DNA of 64,000 nucleotides. Source: Flaveria trinervia (lineage: Eukaryota > Streptophyta > Magnoliopsida > Asterales > Asteraceae). The translations under genes were made by a program, and so were the position numbers. Position 1 is the first letter of the stretch, and each line of letters starts with the position of its first letter. This document shows, one piece after another, positions 1-13,400 of this stretch. A model generated the notes under the pieces. It ran no database searches. It had not been told where the DNA came from and saw only the letters and a list, made by a program, of their open reading frames with translations. The stretch is from positions 31,546,465 through 31,610,464 of the forward strand of contig CM046454.1 of NCBI GenBank assembly GCA_025506515.1, in the 5' to 3' direction.

Positions 1-3000
1 AGCAAGGATAGCTTTTCCTTTTTGTAATAACCATAAATTCAATGGAATTTTGATTCTCTTGCCTTCTAAACACACTCTTGAACCAATCAAATCAAATGTG
101 ATTATAATGTTCATTGGAATCACATTAATCGATTACACATGGAACATAGGATCTATTGTTTAATCGAAACCAAAACTAAACAATACACCACACGAAACAC
201 CCTTAAAATTAACCCACTTCAGCCCAAAACTTATCCATAACACTTCATAACCAACTTTATACATTATTGCCTCAAACATCCAATGAATTAATCTAAATGA
301 CAACTATCGATCAATAAATTCCTCTTTCGAAATAAAGGGAATGAAACGAGGTGCAAATGACTAGTAAAGTATTTATATATCTCTAGAAAAGAAGAGAGAT
401 TATAATTACAGTGGAAACAAATCTAATAAAATGTCAAACAAGAAATGTAATGTGTGATTGGTTAAAAAGAAATCAAATCAATTTAACACGAGCATTTTAA
501 TAAGTTTTACTTGTATTTTAATCATAATCATGCAACAACAGATTGGTGCATCAATTATTTAAAAAAGCTTAACTATATATATGGGAAATTAACATGTTAC
601 AAACAAACATTAAACGACACTAGTTCTAGCATGGATAGCTTTTGCTTATTGTAATAACCATACATTCAATGGAATTTTGATTCTCTTGCCTTCTAAACAC
701 ACTCTCGAACCAATCAAATCAAATGTGATTATAATGTTCATTGGAATCACATTAAATCATCACACATGGAACATAGGATCTATTGTTTAATCGAAACCAA
801 AACTACAAAACACCACACGAAACACCCTTAAAATAACCACTTCTGCCCAGAACATATCCATAACACTTCACAACCAACTCCACACATTATTGCCTCAAAC
901 ATCCAATTAACTAATCTAAATGACAACTATCGATCCATGAAATCCTCTTTCGAAATCAAGGGAATCAAACGAGTGCAAATGACTAGTAACGTACTTGTAT
1001 ATCACTAGAAAAGAAGAGAGATTATAATTACAGTGGAACAAATCAAATGAAATGTCAAACGAGAAATGTAATGTGTATTGGTTAAAATAAAAGAAATCAA
1101 TCAAGTTAACACGAGAATTTAAATAAGTTTTACTTTTATTTTAATCATAACCGTGCAACTAAAGATTGGAGCATCAATTTTAATACATAGGAATTAACAA
1201 GTCACAAACAAACATTAAACGACACTAGTTCTAGCATGGATAGCTTTTGCTTATTGTAATAACCATATATTCAATGGAATTTTGATTCTCTTGCCTGTAA
1301 ACACACTCTCGAACCAATCAAATCAAATGTGATTATGTTCATTGGAGTCACATTATCGATCACACATGGAACATAGGATCTATTGTATAATCGAAACCAA
1401 AACTATACAAGACACCACACAAACACCCTTAAAATAAACCCACTTCTGCCCAAAACATATCCATAACACTTCACAACCAACTTCAGACATTATTGCCTCA
1501 AACATCCAATGAATTAATCCAAATGACAACTATCGATCAATGAATTCCTCTTTCGAAATCAAGGAATGAACGAGGTGCAAATGACTAGTACGTACTTGTA
1601 TATCACTAGAAAAGAAGAGAGATTATAATTACAATGGAAACAAATCTAATGAAATGTCAAACGAGAACGTAATGTGTGATTGGTTAAAAAGAAATCAAAT
1701 CAAGTTAACACGAGAATTTAAATAAGTTTTATTTCTATTTTAATCATAACCGTGCAACTAAGATTGGAGCATCAATTATTTAAAAAAGCTTAACTATATA
1801 CATGGGAAATAAAAAGTTACAAACAAACATTAAACGACACTAGTTCTAGCAATGGATAGCTTTTGCTTTTTATAATAACCATATATTCAATGGAATTTTG
1901 ATTCTCTTGCCTTCTAAACACACTCTCGAACCAATCAAATCAAATGTGATTATAATGTTCATTGGAATCACATTAATCATCACACATGGAACATAGGATC
2001 TATTGTTTATTCGAAACCTAAACTATACAAGACACCACACACGAAACACCCTTAAAACTAACCCACTTCTACCCAAAACATATCCATAACACTTCACAAC
2101 CAACTCCACACATTATTGCCTCAAACATCCATTAATTAATCTAAATGACAACTATCGATCAATGATTCCTCTTTCGAAATCAAGGGAATGAAACGAGGTG
2201 CAAATGACTAGTAACGTACTGTATATCACTAGAAAAGAAGAGAGATTATAATTACGGTGGAAACAAATCAAATGAAATGTCAAACGAGAAACGTAATGTG
2301 TGATTGGTTAAAAAGAAATCAAATCAAGTTAACACGGGCATTTAAATAAGTTTTACTTGTATTTTCATCATAATCGTGCAACAAAAGATTGGAGCATCAA
2401 TTATTTAAAAAAGCTTAACTATATACATGGGAATGAACAAGTTACAAACAAACATTAAACCACTAGTTCTAGCAAAGACAGCTTTTGCTTATTGTAATAA
2501 CAATAAATTCAATGGAATTTTGACATTCTAGCCTTCTAAACACACTATTGAACCAATCAAATCAAATATGATCATATGTTCATTGGAATCACATTAATTG
2601 ATCACACATGGAACATAGGATCTATTGTTTAATCGAAACAAAAAATAAACAAGACACCGCACGAAACACCCTTAAAATTAACCCAGTTCTGCCCAACCTT
2701 ATCTATAACACTTCACAACCAACTTTAGACATTATCTCGTCAAACATCCATAGAATTAATCTAAATGACAAGTATCGATCAATGAATTCCTCTTTCGAAT
2801 CAAGGGAATGAAACAGATGCAAATGACCATTAAAGTACTTGTATCTCACTAGAATAGAAGAGAGATTATAATTACAGTGGAAACAAATCTAATGTAATGT
2901 CAAACGAGAAACGTAATGTGTGATTGGTTAAAAAGAAATCAAATCAAGTTAACACGAGCATTTAAATAAGTTTTACTTGTATTTTAATCATAATCGTGCA

Positions 3001-6000
3001 ACTAAATATTGGAGCATCAATTATTTAAAAAAGCTTAACTATATACATGGGAAATGAACAAGTTACAAACGAACATTAAACGACACTATTTCTAGCAAGG
3101 ATAGCTTTTCCTTTTTGTAATAACCATAAATTCAATGGAATTTTGATTCTCTTGCCTTCTAAACACACTCTTGAACCAATCAAATCAAATGTGATTATAA
3201 TGTTCATTGGAATCACATTAATCGATTACACATGGAACATAGGATCTATTGTTTAATCGAAACCAAAACTAAACAATACACCACACGAAACACCCTTAAA
3301 ATTAACCCACTTCAGCCCAAAACTTATCCATAACACTTCATAACCAACTTTATACATTATTGCCTCAAACATCCAATGAATTAATCTAAATGACAACTAT
3401 CGATCAATAAATTCCTCTTTCGAAATCAAGGGAATGAAACGAGGTGCAAATGACTAGTAAAGTATTTATATATCTCTAGAAAAGAAGAGAGATTATAATT
3501 ACAGTGGAAACAAATCTAATAAATGTCACAAGAAATGTAATGTGTGATTGGTTAAAAAGAAATCAAATCAAGTTAACACGAGCATTTTAATAAGTTTTAC
3601 TTGTATTTTAATCATAATCATGCAACAACAGATTGGTGCATCAATTATTTAAAAAAGCTTAACTATATATTGGAAATTAACATGTTACAAACAACATTAA
3701 ACGACACTAGTTCTAGCATGGATAGCTTTTGCTTATTGTAATAACCATACATTCATGGAATTTTGATTCTCTTGCCTTCTAAACACACTCTCGAACCAAT
3801 CAAATCAAATGTGATTATAATGTTCATTGGAATCACATTAAATCATCACACATGGAACATAGGATCTATTGTTTAATCGAAACCAAAACTATACAAGACA
3901 CCACACGAAACACCCTTAAAACTAACCCACTTCTGCCCAGAACATATCCATAACACTTCACAACCAACTCCACACATTATTGCCTCAAACATCCAATTAA
4001 CTAATCTAAATGACAACTATCGATCCATGAAATCCTCTTTCGAAATCAAGGGAATCAAACGAGGTGCAAATGACTAGTAACGTACTTGTATATCACTAGA
4101 AAAGAAGAGAGATTATAATTACAGTGGAAACAAATCAAATGAAATGTCAAACGAGAAATGTAACGTGTGATTGGTTAAAAAGAAATCAAATCAAGTTAAC
4201 ACGAGAATTTAAATAAGTTTTACTTCTATTTTAATCATAACCGTGCAACTAAAGATTGGAGCATCAATTTTATATACATGGGAAATTAACAAGTCACAAA
4301 CAAACATTAAACGACACTAGTTCTAGCATGGATAGCTTTTGCTTATTGTAATAACCATATATTCAATGGAATTTTGATTTTCTTGCCTGTAAACACACTC
4401 TCGAACCAATCAAATCAAATGTGATTATAATGTTCATTGGAGTCACATTAATCGATCACACATGGAACATATGATCTATTGTATAATCGAAACCAAAACT
4501 ATACAAGACACCACACGAAACACCCTTAAAATTAACCCACTTCTGCCCAAAACATATCCATAACACTTCACAACCAACTTCAGACATTATTGCCTCAAAC
4601 ATCCAATGAATTAATCCAAATGACAACTATCGATCAATGAATTCCTCTTTCGAAATCAAGGGAATGAAACGAGGTGCAAATGACTAGTGACGTACTTGTA
4701 TATCACTAGAAAAGAAGAGAGATTATAATTACAATGGAAACAAATCTAATGAAATGTCAAACGAGAAACGTAATGTGTGATTGGTTAAAAAGAAATCAAA
4801 TCATTTAACACGAGAATTTAAATAAGTTTTATTCTATTTTAATCATACCGTGCAACTAAAGATTGGAGCATCAATTATTTAAAAAGCTTAACTATATACA
4901 TGGGAAATGAACAAGTTACAAACAAACATTAAACGACACTAGTTCTAGCAAGGATAGCTTTTGCTTTTTGTAATAACCATAAATTCAATGGAATTTTGAT
5001 ACTCAAGCCTTCTAAACACACTCTCGAACCAATCAAATCAAATGTGATTATAATGTTCATGGAATCACACTAATCGATCACGCATGGTACATAGGATCTA
5101 TTGTTTATTCGAACCTAAACTATACAAGACACCACACGAAACACCCTTAAAACTAACCCACTTCTACCCAAAACATATCCATAACACTTCACAACCAACT
5201 CCACACATTATTGCCTCAAACATCCAATTAATTAATCTAAATGACAACTATCGATCAATGAATTCCTCTTTCGAAATCAAGGGAATGAAACGAGGTGCAA
5301 ATGACTAGTAACGTACTTGTATATCACTAGAAAAGAAGAGAGATTATAATTACGGTGGAAACAAATCAAATGAAATGTCAAACGAGAAACGTAATGTGTG
5401 ATTGGTTAAAAAGAAATCAAATCAAGTTAACACGAGAATTTAAATAAGTTTTACTTATATTTTAATCATAACCGTGCAACTAAAGATTGGAGCATCAATT
5501 TTATATACATGGGAAATTAACAAGTCACAAACAAACATTAAACGACACTAGTTCTAGGATGGATAGCTTTTGCTTATTGTAATAACCATATATTCAATGG
5601 AATTTTGATTCTCTTGCCTTCTAAACACACTCTCGAACCAATCAAATAAAATGTGATTATAATGTTCATTGGAATCACATTAATCGATCACACATGGAAC
5701 ATATGATTTATTGTATAATCGAAACCAAAACTATACAAGACACCACACGAAACCCCTTAAAATTAACACAGTTCTGCCCAAAACATATCCATAACACTTC
5801 ACAACCAACTTCAGACATTATTGCCTCAAACATCCAATGAATTAATCTAAATGACAACTATCGATCAATGAATTCCTCTTTCGAATCAGGGAATGAAACG
5901 AGGTGCAAATGACTAGTACGTACTTGTATACCTAGAAAGAAGAGAGATTATAATTACAGTGGTAACAAATCTAATGAAATGTCAAATGAGAAATGTAATG

Positions 6001-7326
6001 TGTGATTGGTTAAAAAGAAATCAAATCAAGTTAACACGAGAATTTAAATAAGTTTTACTTCTATTTTAATCATAAACGTGCAACTAAAGATTGGAGCATC
6101 AATTTTAAAAAAGCTTAACTATATACATGGGAAATTAACAAGTTACAAACAAACATTAAACGACACTAGTTCTAGCATGGATAGCTTTTGCTTTTTATAA
6201 TAACCATATATTCAATGGAATTTTGATTCTCTTGCCTTCTAAACACACTCTCGAACCAATCAAATCAAATGTGATTATAATGTTCGTTGGAATCGCATTA
6301 AATGATCACACATGGAACATTGGATCTATTGTTTAATCGAAACCAAAACTATACAAGCCACACACGAACACTCTTAAAACTAACCCACTTCTGCCAAAGA
6401 CATATCCACAACACTTCACAACCAACTTCAGATATTATTGCCTCGACATCCAATAATTAATCTAAATGACAACTATCGATCAATGAATTCCTCTTTCGAA
6501 ATCAAGGGAATGAAACGAGGTGCAAATGACTAGTAACGTACTTGTATATCACTAGAAAAGAAGAGAGATTATAATTACAGTGGAAACAAAACTAACAAAA
6601 TGTCAAACGAGAAACGTAATGTGTGATTGGTTAAAAAAAATCAAATCAAGTTAACACGAGCATTTAAATAAATTTTGCTTGTATTTTAATCATAATCGTG
6701 CAAATAAAGTTTGCCGCATCAATTATTTAAAAAAGCTTAACTATATACATGGGAAGTGAACAAGTTACAAACAAACATAAACGACACTAGTTCTAGCATG
6801 GATAGCTTTTGCTTTTTATAATAACCATATATTCAATGGAATTTTGATTCTCTTGCCTTCTAAACACACTCTCGAACCAATCAAATCAATGTGATTATAA
6901 TGTTCATTGGAATCACATTAAATGATCACACATGGAACATAGGATCTATTGTTTAATCGAAACCAAAACTATACAAGCCACCACACGAAACACCCTAAAA
7001 ACTAACCCACTTCTGCCTAAAACATATCCACAACACTTCACAACCAACTTCAGACATTATTGCCTCGAACATCCAATTAATTAATCTAAATGACAAATAT
7101 CGATCAATGAATTCCTCTTTCGAAATCAACGGAATGAAACGAGGTGCAAATGACTAGTAACTACTTGTATATCACTAGAAAAGAAGAGAGATTATAATTA
7201 CAGTGGAACAAATCTAACGAAATGTCAAACGAGAACGTAATGTGTGATTGGTTAAAAAGAAATCAAATCAAGTTAACATGAGATTTAAATAAGTTTTACT
7301 TCTATTTTAATCATAACATGCAACTG
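1..7326. repeat. Satellite array, block 1 (about 11.8 units of 605-627 bp)
   Basis: Head-to-tail units can be phased on the recurring string tagcttttgc. Its AGCT falls at about 10, 637, 1242, 1858, 2480, 3103, 3724, 4334, 4956, 5565, 6183 and 6804, giving spacings of 605-627 bp. The sequence is AT-rich and each unit repeats the same landmarks (for example ctctttcgaaatcaaggg and gtgtgattggttaaaa). Small ORFs inside are short, differ between units and are not credible genes. The array is cut at 7326 by a Gypsy LTR. Units 1-3 match units 6-8 almost exactly, so there is a roughly 3.09-kb higher-order repeat. Adjacent units differ more than units five apart. Function is unknown; a pericentromeric or other heterochromatic satellite is an inference from the array form and the chromovirus insertions. 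Confidence 0.93.
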
Positions 7327-7586
7327 TGTAAGGCCCCGTTCCCGGACGCTTACAGCTGGGTTCTTATAGTTCATAAAACGTATAATTTCATTTGTATTTC
7401 ATAAATCGCAGCGGAAAACTAAAACAATCTTTCATTTCCATGTAAATGTTTTTGCAAGTTAATACAACATTCATTACAAAATAGCTTGTTCGCATTACAA
7501 TGCAAAAACATTAATCAAAAGAATGCCATCCCAAAAGAGCTGAGTAGCTTCACGGTGTGCCATCCTCAGCAAACATTACCTGCCAA

Positions 7587-8971
7587 CTGGAAAACATATA
7601 AAGTCAGCGTTGCTGAGTGAGTTATAGTTTTATTACAAACATACTTTACTTTCATATAAACCATTCGTTACTTTTACATGATCACACATCGTATGTACAC
7701 ATAGATAATATCATTATTATCTTTTTCATTCATTCATCGTTCTTCTGTGACTTTACTTGCGCATCAGACATCATCCGTACCAATACCATGTGCTACACCC
7801 CGGTTAGTCGTAGCTACCGGGCCGAAGTCAATAAATGAACAGCTAAACGTATGCCACGGTACTAGGAGTAACCATCAGTCTTAGCTACTGGGCCGAAGTC
7901 AATAAATGAACAGCTAAACGTATGCCACAGTACTAGGGGTGAGCGGTAGAGGTTCTACATTTAAGGGTCAATCACAAAGAAGGACCCGTTATCCGATGCG
8001 TGCAAGATGTTTCATTTGTTCGTTAATGCATGCATTCATCATTGTGTTCCTCTTTCATTATCTTTCACTTTACGTTACATAATACTTCGTTCATTCATTA
8101 ACATAACACGTAAGTTATGGGGAAAGATATACATACATCATAACAAGGACATAACACACACAGTCATCAATATCATACAGGGCAACACCATACATACATA
8201 GCGTGCATAAACTTGCAACATCATCATCATCATCATGCCCAACATGCTTTCTAAGGCCTCAAGCGTCATCTACATGCTCTTATGGGGACTTTACGTCAAA
8301 ACTTACATCTGCACTTTCCCCCGAAAGTCAGAAGTCAATCTATACCTTCCTTGGGTACAACAGCCCTATTCGGGCGTATGGACACCCTTCAGTCGCATGG
8401 CCTCCATGCGACTGAACATCATGCGAATGAGCTAATACGGATGAACACCTATGGGAATGAACATCCAGTCGTGCGAATGGACGATGCGGATGGACCTCAT
8501 GCCAATAGGATTAATGCGTTGAGCACTTATGCGACTGGACCTTCAGTCGCATGACCCCATGCGACTGGCCCTTCAATCGTGCGAATGGACATTCAATCAT
8601 GCGAATGGACATTCAATCGTGCGAATGGACCCCAATCGCACCCTAATCGGCCATATGGCCTCCATTCGGCCTCCAGTCGGTCGCCTAGCCCTAACTGATG
8701 CAGAATGCAGTTCATCCCGTCTGCAGCCGAGGGTTTTCGGCCTCCAAGCTCATCTAAACCCATTTTAAGCCTAAATCAACCCTCCTAAACCTTAGGAATG
8801 CATCCATAACACCATTCAAGCACACAAAAGCTCACAATCAAGCAACAACGCATCATACATACACATACACATACACAACGGGTCAACATACACACTCAAA
8901 AACCCGATTTTAGATGTTTTCCAGCCCTAAAATCGTTTGAAAACAAGTAAAAGTGGGGTTCTAGAACTCAC
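7587..8971 (-). other. Candidate leader intron inside Gypsy B LTR (copy 1)
   Basis: Read on the minus strand, GTGAGT begins at 8971. A branch-point-like CTGAC (7603-7607) and TTTTCCAG ending at 7587 close the interval, about 1.39 kb. The same donor and acceptor blocks are preserved in the diverged A-type LTRs while the sequence between them is not. No transcript evidence is available; the call rests on consensus splice signals and their conservation. Confidence 0.45.
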
Positions 8972-9129
8972 CACAAACGAGCACAACGTTAAGGGCTTCG
9001 ATTTGGCTTGCTTCACGACGATTTTGGCGACCTGAACCGACACTTTCCTCTTTTCTCTCTTCTTCCTCTCTTCTCCCCTTTCTTTGGCTGATTTGTGAGT
9101 GTGGGGGAGAGGGTAGGGCTGCCCTCTCC

Positions 9130-9138
9130 CTTATATAC
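9130..9138 (-). promoter_or_regulatory. TATA-like box of Gypsy B LTR
   Basis: Element-sense GTATATAAG lies about 108 bp from the LTR 5' end. The same box is present at 18495-18503 and 63122-63130 in the other B LTRs. If it is the promoter, U3 is very short and most of the LTR is transcribed leader. Confidence 0.55.
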
Positions 9139-9275
9139 TTCCCTCACCCGACTTTCTTTTGTTGGCGCGTTTGGTCCCTCGACTTTGGACTTTATTTTCT
9201 TTTCTTTCTTCACCGGCTTCAAAATATAAATATTCGGGTGTTACAATTCCACCCCCCTTACATAGGTTTCGTCCC

Positions 9276-10291
9276 TGACAGGATCAGTGATCTCAAGTTT
9301 GATGGATTAGAGTGTAACACAGCGGAATAAGATCAAGAATTAGACAAATTATAGCAAGAATTTGATATTCGTATGCATTAAGAACAAATACGGTTGTAAC
9401 GAGAGAATATATTTCTTTTAAAAGGAATGTTTCAATTATATCAAATGTTTCTGCTCAATCATTCACCGATTACAATTAGGTTGACACTCCTTATATAGAG
9501 TGCAATCACTGCTGATATCACGGGATATATTGACATCTGGCAGATTTATTACAAAAATAACTAACACTTAACAAACTACTGAAATGTTCACAACTACTGA
9601 GAACATATCAGAGAGTGCTAAGCACAAAATATAAAACTACTGAAACTAAACTACTGATTACAAAACTACTGAAAAGGGAAAATATAAAACTACTGAAAGA
9701 AAACCATCACAACTACTGAAGAAGACCTCTTCAGCTATTGTGACAACGTTGATACTTGGTCTTCAGTACTTGTCTTCAGCACTTGTCTTCAGACTGTCTT
9801 CAGTACTTGTCTTCAGACTTTGTCTTCAGCACTTGTGTTCAGACTGTCTTCAGTACTTGTCTTCAGACTTTGTCTTCAGCACTTGTGTTCAGACTGTCTT
9901 CAGTACTTGTCTTCAGACTTTTTCTTCAGCACTTGTGTCTTCAGACTTTGTCTTCAACTTTGTGTCTTCAGACTATCTTCAGCTCTTGTGTCTTCAGACT
10001 TTGTCTTCAGCACTTGTGTCTTCAGACTTTGTCTTCAGCACTTGTGTCTTCAGACTTTGTCTTCAACACTTGTGTCTTCAGACTTTGTCTTCAGCACTTG
10101 TCTTCAGTACTTGTCTTCAGACTTTGTCTTCAGCACTTGTGTCTTCAGACTTTGTCTTCAGCACTTGTGTTCAGATGTCTTCAGTACTTGTCTTCAGACT
10201 TTGTCTTCAGCACTTGTCTTCAGACTTTGTTGTGACGTCTGTGGGACTAAAGGTTTTTCTGATCCAGCTCATTGGTTCTTTTGGTCCAACA
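9276..10291 (-). repeat. Copia 3' LTR (minus-strand copy)
   Basis: In element sense the LTR starts TGTTGGACC (10291) and ends near GATCCTGTCA (9276), closely matching the termini at 48616 and 61126. About half of it (9755-10235) is a minisatellite of ctgaagacaaagt-type words, units about 14-28 bp. That tract is open in all three forward frames, which creates long but meaningless ORFs. A TATA-like CTATATAAGG in element sense lies at about 9489-9498. The exact left boundary is uncertain by a few bases, because the last bases could belong to the Gypsy host sequence. Confidence 0.85.
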
Positions 10292-10305
10292 AACTCCCCC
10301 TGAAC
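10292..10305 (-). other. Polypurine tract of the minus-strand Copia
   Basis: In element sense the sequence immediately before the LTR is ggttcagggggagtt. It matches the tract before the 3' LTR of the plus-strand copy and is the expected primer for plus-strand DNA synthesis. Confidence 0.7.
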
Positions 10306-10494
10306 CAATGCAGCCAAAACCTTTAACTTTATTAAGGTCCCACTTATTGTTGGCAAAGACTTCTCTTGATCAGCTTCAGAGAATCGGATCAGCACAGGCC
10401 AGGAAGAGGTTTCTAATCATGTGTTTGGCTAAGTATGGAGGGGAACTCTGTTTTGGGGAATCTATACATAGAGTTATGATCCCAACCATGAAAC

Positions 10495-13400
10495 CTACTT
10501 CCCATTTACGAGTCTGTAAGACTCACGAACATAGGCCTCAAGGAGAACAACCTGTTCCTCCTTGGAGAGTTCTTCTACTCCTCCTTCAAAGAAGAACTCT
10601 GGACCATAGTACTCAGATAGGTACTTTACAGTCCTGCCATTCTTCAACTCCATAGTAGTTATCTCCCTATAGACAAATTCATCAGGATGGGTGCCCTCAA
10701 GGAGTAACTGGAGCTCATTCTTCTTAATGTCTTCAAGCTTCTTATATAATAACCCCTTTTTGATCATCTTGTTTTCCAGTAAGGCTTGAGGGGTCATTTT
10801 TGATTGATGAGCCTTCTTGAATTCATCGAGTATTTCCCAAGGTGAGACTACAATGGCCAACATGATTGTAGAGTCTATTGTTTTTCTAACCTGGCCATTG
10901 TATCTATGTGGAATGGATCTTTTGTGTATTCTAGAGCTCACCTTGGGGTCTGGCCATACTCTCACTCTCTCTTTTTGATACTGAAATGTGTGTCTGAGAG
11001 TGTACAGCCTCTGAGCATGCCCTTTCATGGCTTGTATAGATGATGACTGGGGAAATTACTTGTCAACCATCTTCAGTAGTTTCTCATCGTGCTGCTTCTG
11101 CTGTTCTTCATCTTCTATTTTGACTCTAACCATTTCCCTTTGTGAGTCAGGTGTGATCATGAGTTGACTCCTAGGTTCTGGTACCCTTAGAACAGCAGAG
11201 AGTGGCAGACTATCATCTTCATCATCTTCTTCATCTTCTTCTATCCTCAGCACCCTTCTCCTCCTTCTAGGTGCATCACTGGATGATGGTTGGGTTGGTT
11301 TTTGTGGTAAAGGAATTGGTTTTGAGGGTTGAGGATGTTTGGATTTGAGTTTTGAGATTGGTTTGGAGATTTGAGGGGTAGGCTGTTTTTGAGTGGGTGA
11401 TTGGGAAGGTTGTTCAAGCATTTTGGTTGTAAGTTTGGCTTTTGTGAGTTTTGCCATTTCAAGCCTTTTCCCAGCTCCAGCCTCATCAAGTGCTTCAATA
11501 ATTATCCCCTTATGAAATTGCTCAGACAAACAGATTCTGGTGGCTATAGCCAAAATGCTGTCTCTGGTCCATGAACGAATCTCCATCAGTGATCTTCCTA
11601 AATATTTGGCTATGAATCGAATCATGATCTCCAATCTCTCTTTCTCCAGCACACTGTACCCAGCCCATCTGTTTTGGATTTCATTTACTTCCAACCTCCT
11701 GATCTCACTGTCTAGTTTGGCTGTATCAAAGTCTTGCTTGAAGAGTTGCTCAATGATTTTGTCCATGGATCGGCTGTGTGCTTCATCTGCAACTTTTATC
11801 AGCTCTTCCAAGGATTTTTCTTCAGCATTCTTTTGATCACCAGCACTTTTCTTTTGTAAGTGATCAGTTGTTGTCCTTTTCCTTCTCCAACTCCTTGGTT
11901 TTCTCTGTGCCTTCTCATCCTCAGTTCTTTTTCTTTTCTTTTCTTTCACTGCTATACTCTCCCCCTTTTTGGATGCATTGGTTGTAGGGGTTTGTACCGC
12001 AGAAAGTTTCTTGTGCACAGCATTATCAATGAGTGGTTGTAGACTTGAGGAGATCCTCTCATCAATGGCTTTATGAAAAATGTCATTGATGATGGGAGTG
12101 ATGAGAGGTAAGGATTGTTGGAATGCAGCAACCATCTGCTCAGGGGGGTTCTGTCCCTGAGAGATAGTGCCAAAGGCAGAGGCTGGAGGCTTAGTGAAGT
12201 GAGAGGGTGAAGTGTTTGGGGGACCTTCGAATGAAGGTGCCATCTGTGGGTTAGTGGGGGCAGATGGACTTACATCCTGAGACTTCTTGGCAAGCAGTTC
12301 TTGTAGTTTGCTTACCTCAGCCTCCAGGATGGTGTTGTGGGCTAGAACATCATAGAAAAAGCCTAGGTCATCATCAGCAGATGTTGAATCACTTGACCTC
12401 CTGCTTGTAGCAGGATGTACATGCACCGGGTGTAGACCAGTTTTAGCATGTGCCCCTTTTTCTTGGAACTGGGGACTTCCAGCCTCAGGACGATGTCCTT
12501 CATCAACTGTTGCCTCTGGTGAGGTCTTGGCTATGTTACCAGCCTCAGTCTGATCATGTGCTGATTCAGAAGAGCTGGCAACCTCACCAGATGTTCGTAT
12601 CTGCATATCCACACCAGGAGATAGAACAGTTAAACCCTGGTGCTGTGGGTTGTCAGAAGCATATTGATCCTCTTCCTCAATTGCTGTGGTTCTCCCCTTT
12701 GTTGGTGTTTGTTGGGGAGGAGGAGAGGCGTGCATTGAGTCAACACGTTTGCAATTATAATGGTTGGACTTTGGGGGGCATTTGCTTGGGGAGAGGAGAT
12801 AGAAAAAGATTGCATTCGGGGAGAGGAATGCTCTTCAATGATAACCTCCTCAAGTGAGAGAGGTCTCAGCGATGTGGTTGCCCCTGATAAGGTTGCATGA
12901 GGATCCTTTTGAGAGGATGCCTGTGCGGTGTTGGCTGGTCGAGTCTCTGATACTGCTGGGGGGTTTAAACCAGCAAGTATATCCTGCCTTGGTGGTACAG
13001 GAGCATCTTCAGGGGACTCATCTCCCTGAATAGCTGTTTTAGGGCGTTTGGTTTTTGGTTTGGTAGGGACTCTGGTGGTGGAAGCTGTGGGTTCCCTCTG
13101 CTTGGGTTTTAGCATTCGGGCAGCTTCTTTGAGAGTGAGGTCTGAGTTGTGCCTGGAGTATACCTCAGCCAAAACAGCTGGTGCAGGGACTCCAAGGCCA
13201 ACAAGGCCATCAGATTTTAATTCATTTAAAATAATGGCCATCAGAAACCTGGGATATATAGCCAGCGGTTTGCCGCAGGTTTCTGAGCCAAGTTCTTTAT
13301 TTCTAGAAACATGATTTCAGAGAAAATTAGCGGTTGGTGTTCTAGAATAGAATACAATAACTGTTGCCATTGGGATGACATTTGATCCCAAGAGGATGTC

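Larger units (their letters stand above)
7327..9245 (-). repeat. Gypsy subfamily B LTR, copy 1
   Basis: Terminal TG...CA with 5'-TGTAACACCC and CCTTACA-3' on the minus strand. In element sense it contains a TATA-like box about 108 bp from its start (9130-9138), a splice-donor-like GTGAGT (8966-8971), a minisatellite rich in GCGAATGG-type words on the opposite strand (about 8400-8640), an ATG-repeat tract (8221-8236), a duplicated module of about 75 bp around 7815-7935, and an acceptor-like TTTTCCAG ending at 7587. Small ORFs at 8203-8768 lie over the minisatellite and are not genes. Confidence 0.9.
7327..9275 (-). mobile_element. Ty3/Gypsy subfamily B remnant: 3' LTR plus polypurine-tract end of the internal region
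   Basis: The 1,919-bp LTR occupies 7327-9245 on the minus strand, starting tgtaacaccc and ending ggggccttaca in element sense. Next to it, 9246-9275 is the reverse complement of the conserved polypurine tract and flank seen in the other Gypsy copies (gggggtggaa and the tttcgtccc region). The internal sequence then stops abruptly at the edge of a Copia LTR. No Gypsy coding sequence survives here. The left flank is satellite ending gcaactg, the same unit position that the solo LTR at 16703 occupies, so both appear to descend from one insertion. Confidence 0.88.

Noticed and set aside
2608..2811. Recurrent small ORFs in satellite units (MEHRIYCL... type, also at 5084, 39968, 40593)
   Set aside because: They are short, open in only a few units, with different ends and frequent frame changes; there is no sign of coding constraint.
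1..7326. CENP-B-box-like sequence in the satellite (tttcgaaatcaaggg)
   Set aside because: It shares TTCG and GGG but fails other fixed positions of the motif. With no other evidence I do not call it.
8203..8768. Overlapping ORFs in B LTRs (also 17584-18128 and 62209-62755)
   Set aside because: They cover the LTR minisatellite in more than one frame and lie antisense to the element. Their similarity between copies is LTR homology, not protein conservation.
9740..10326. Three overlapping forward ORFs of 159-187 codons
   Set aside because: They are the three frames of one minisatellite inside a minus-strand Copia LTR. The repeat simply lacks stop codons, and the products are low-complexity repeats of Ser, Leu, Cys and Phe words.
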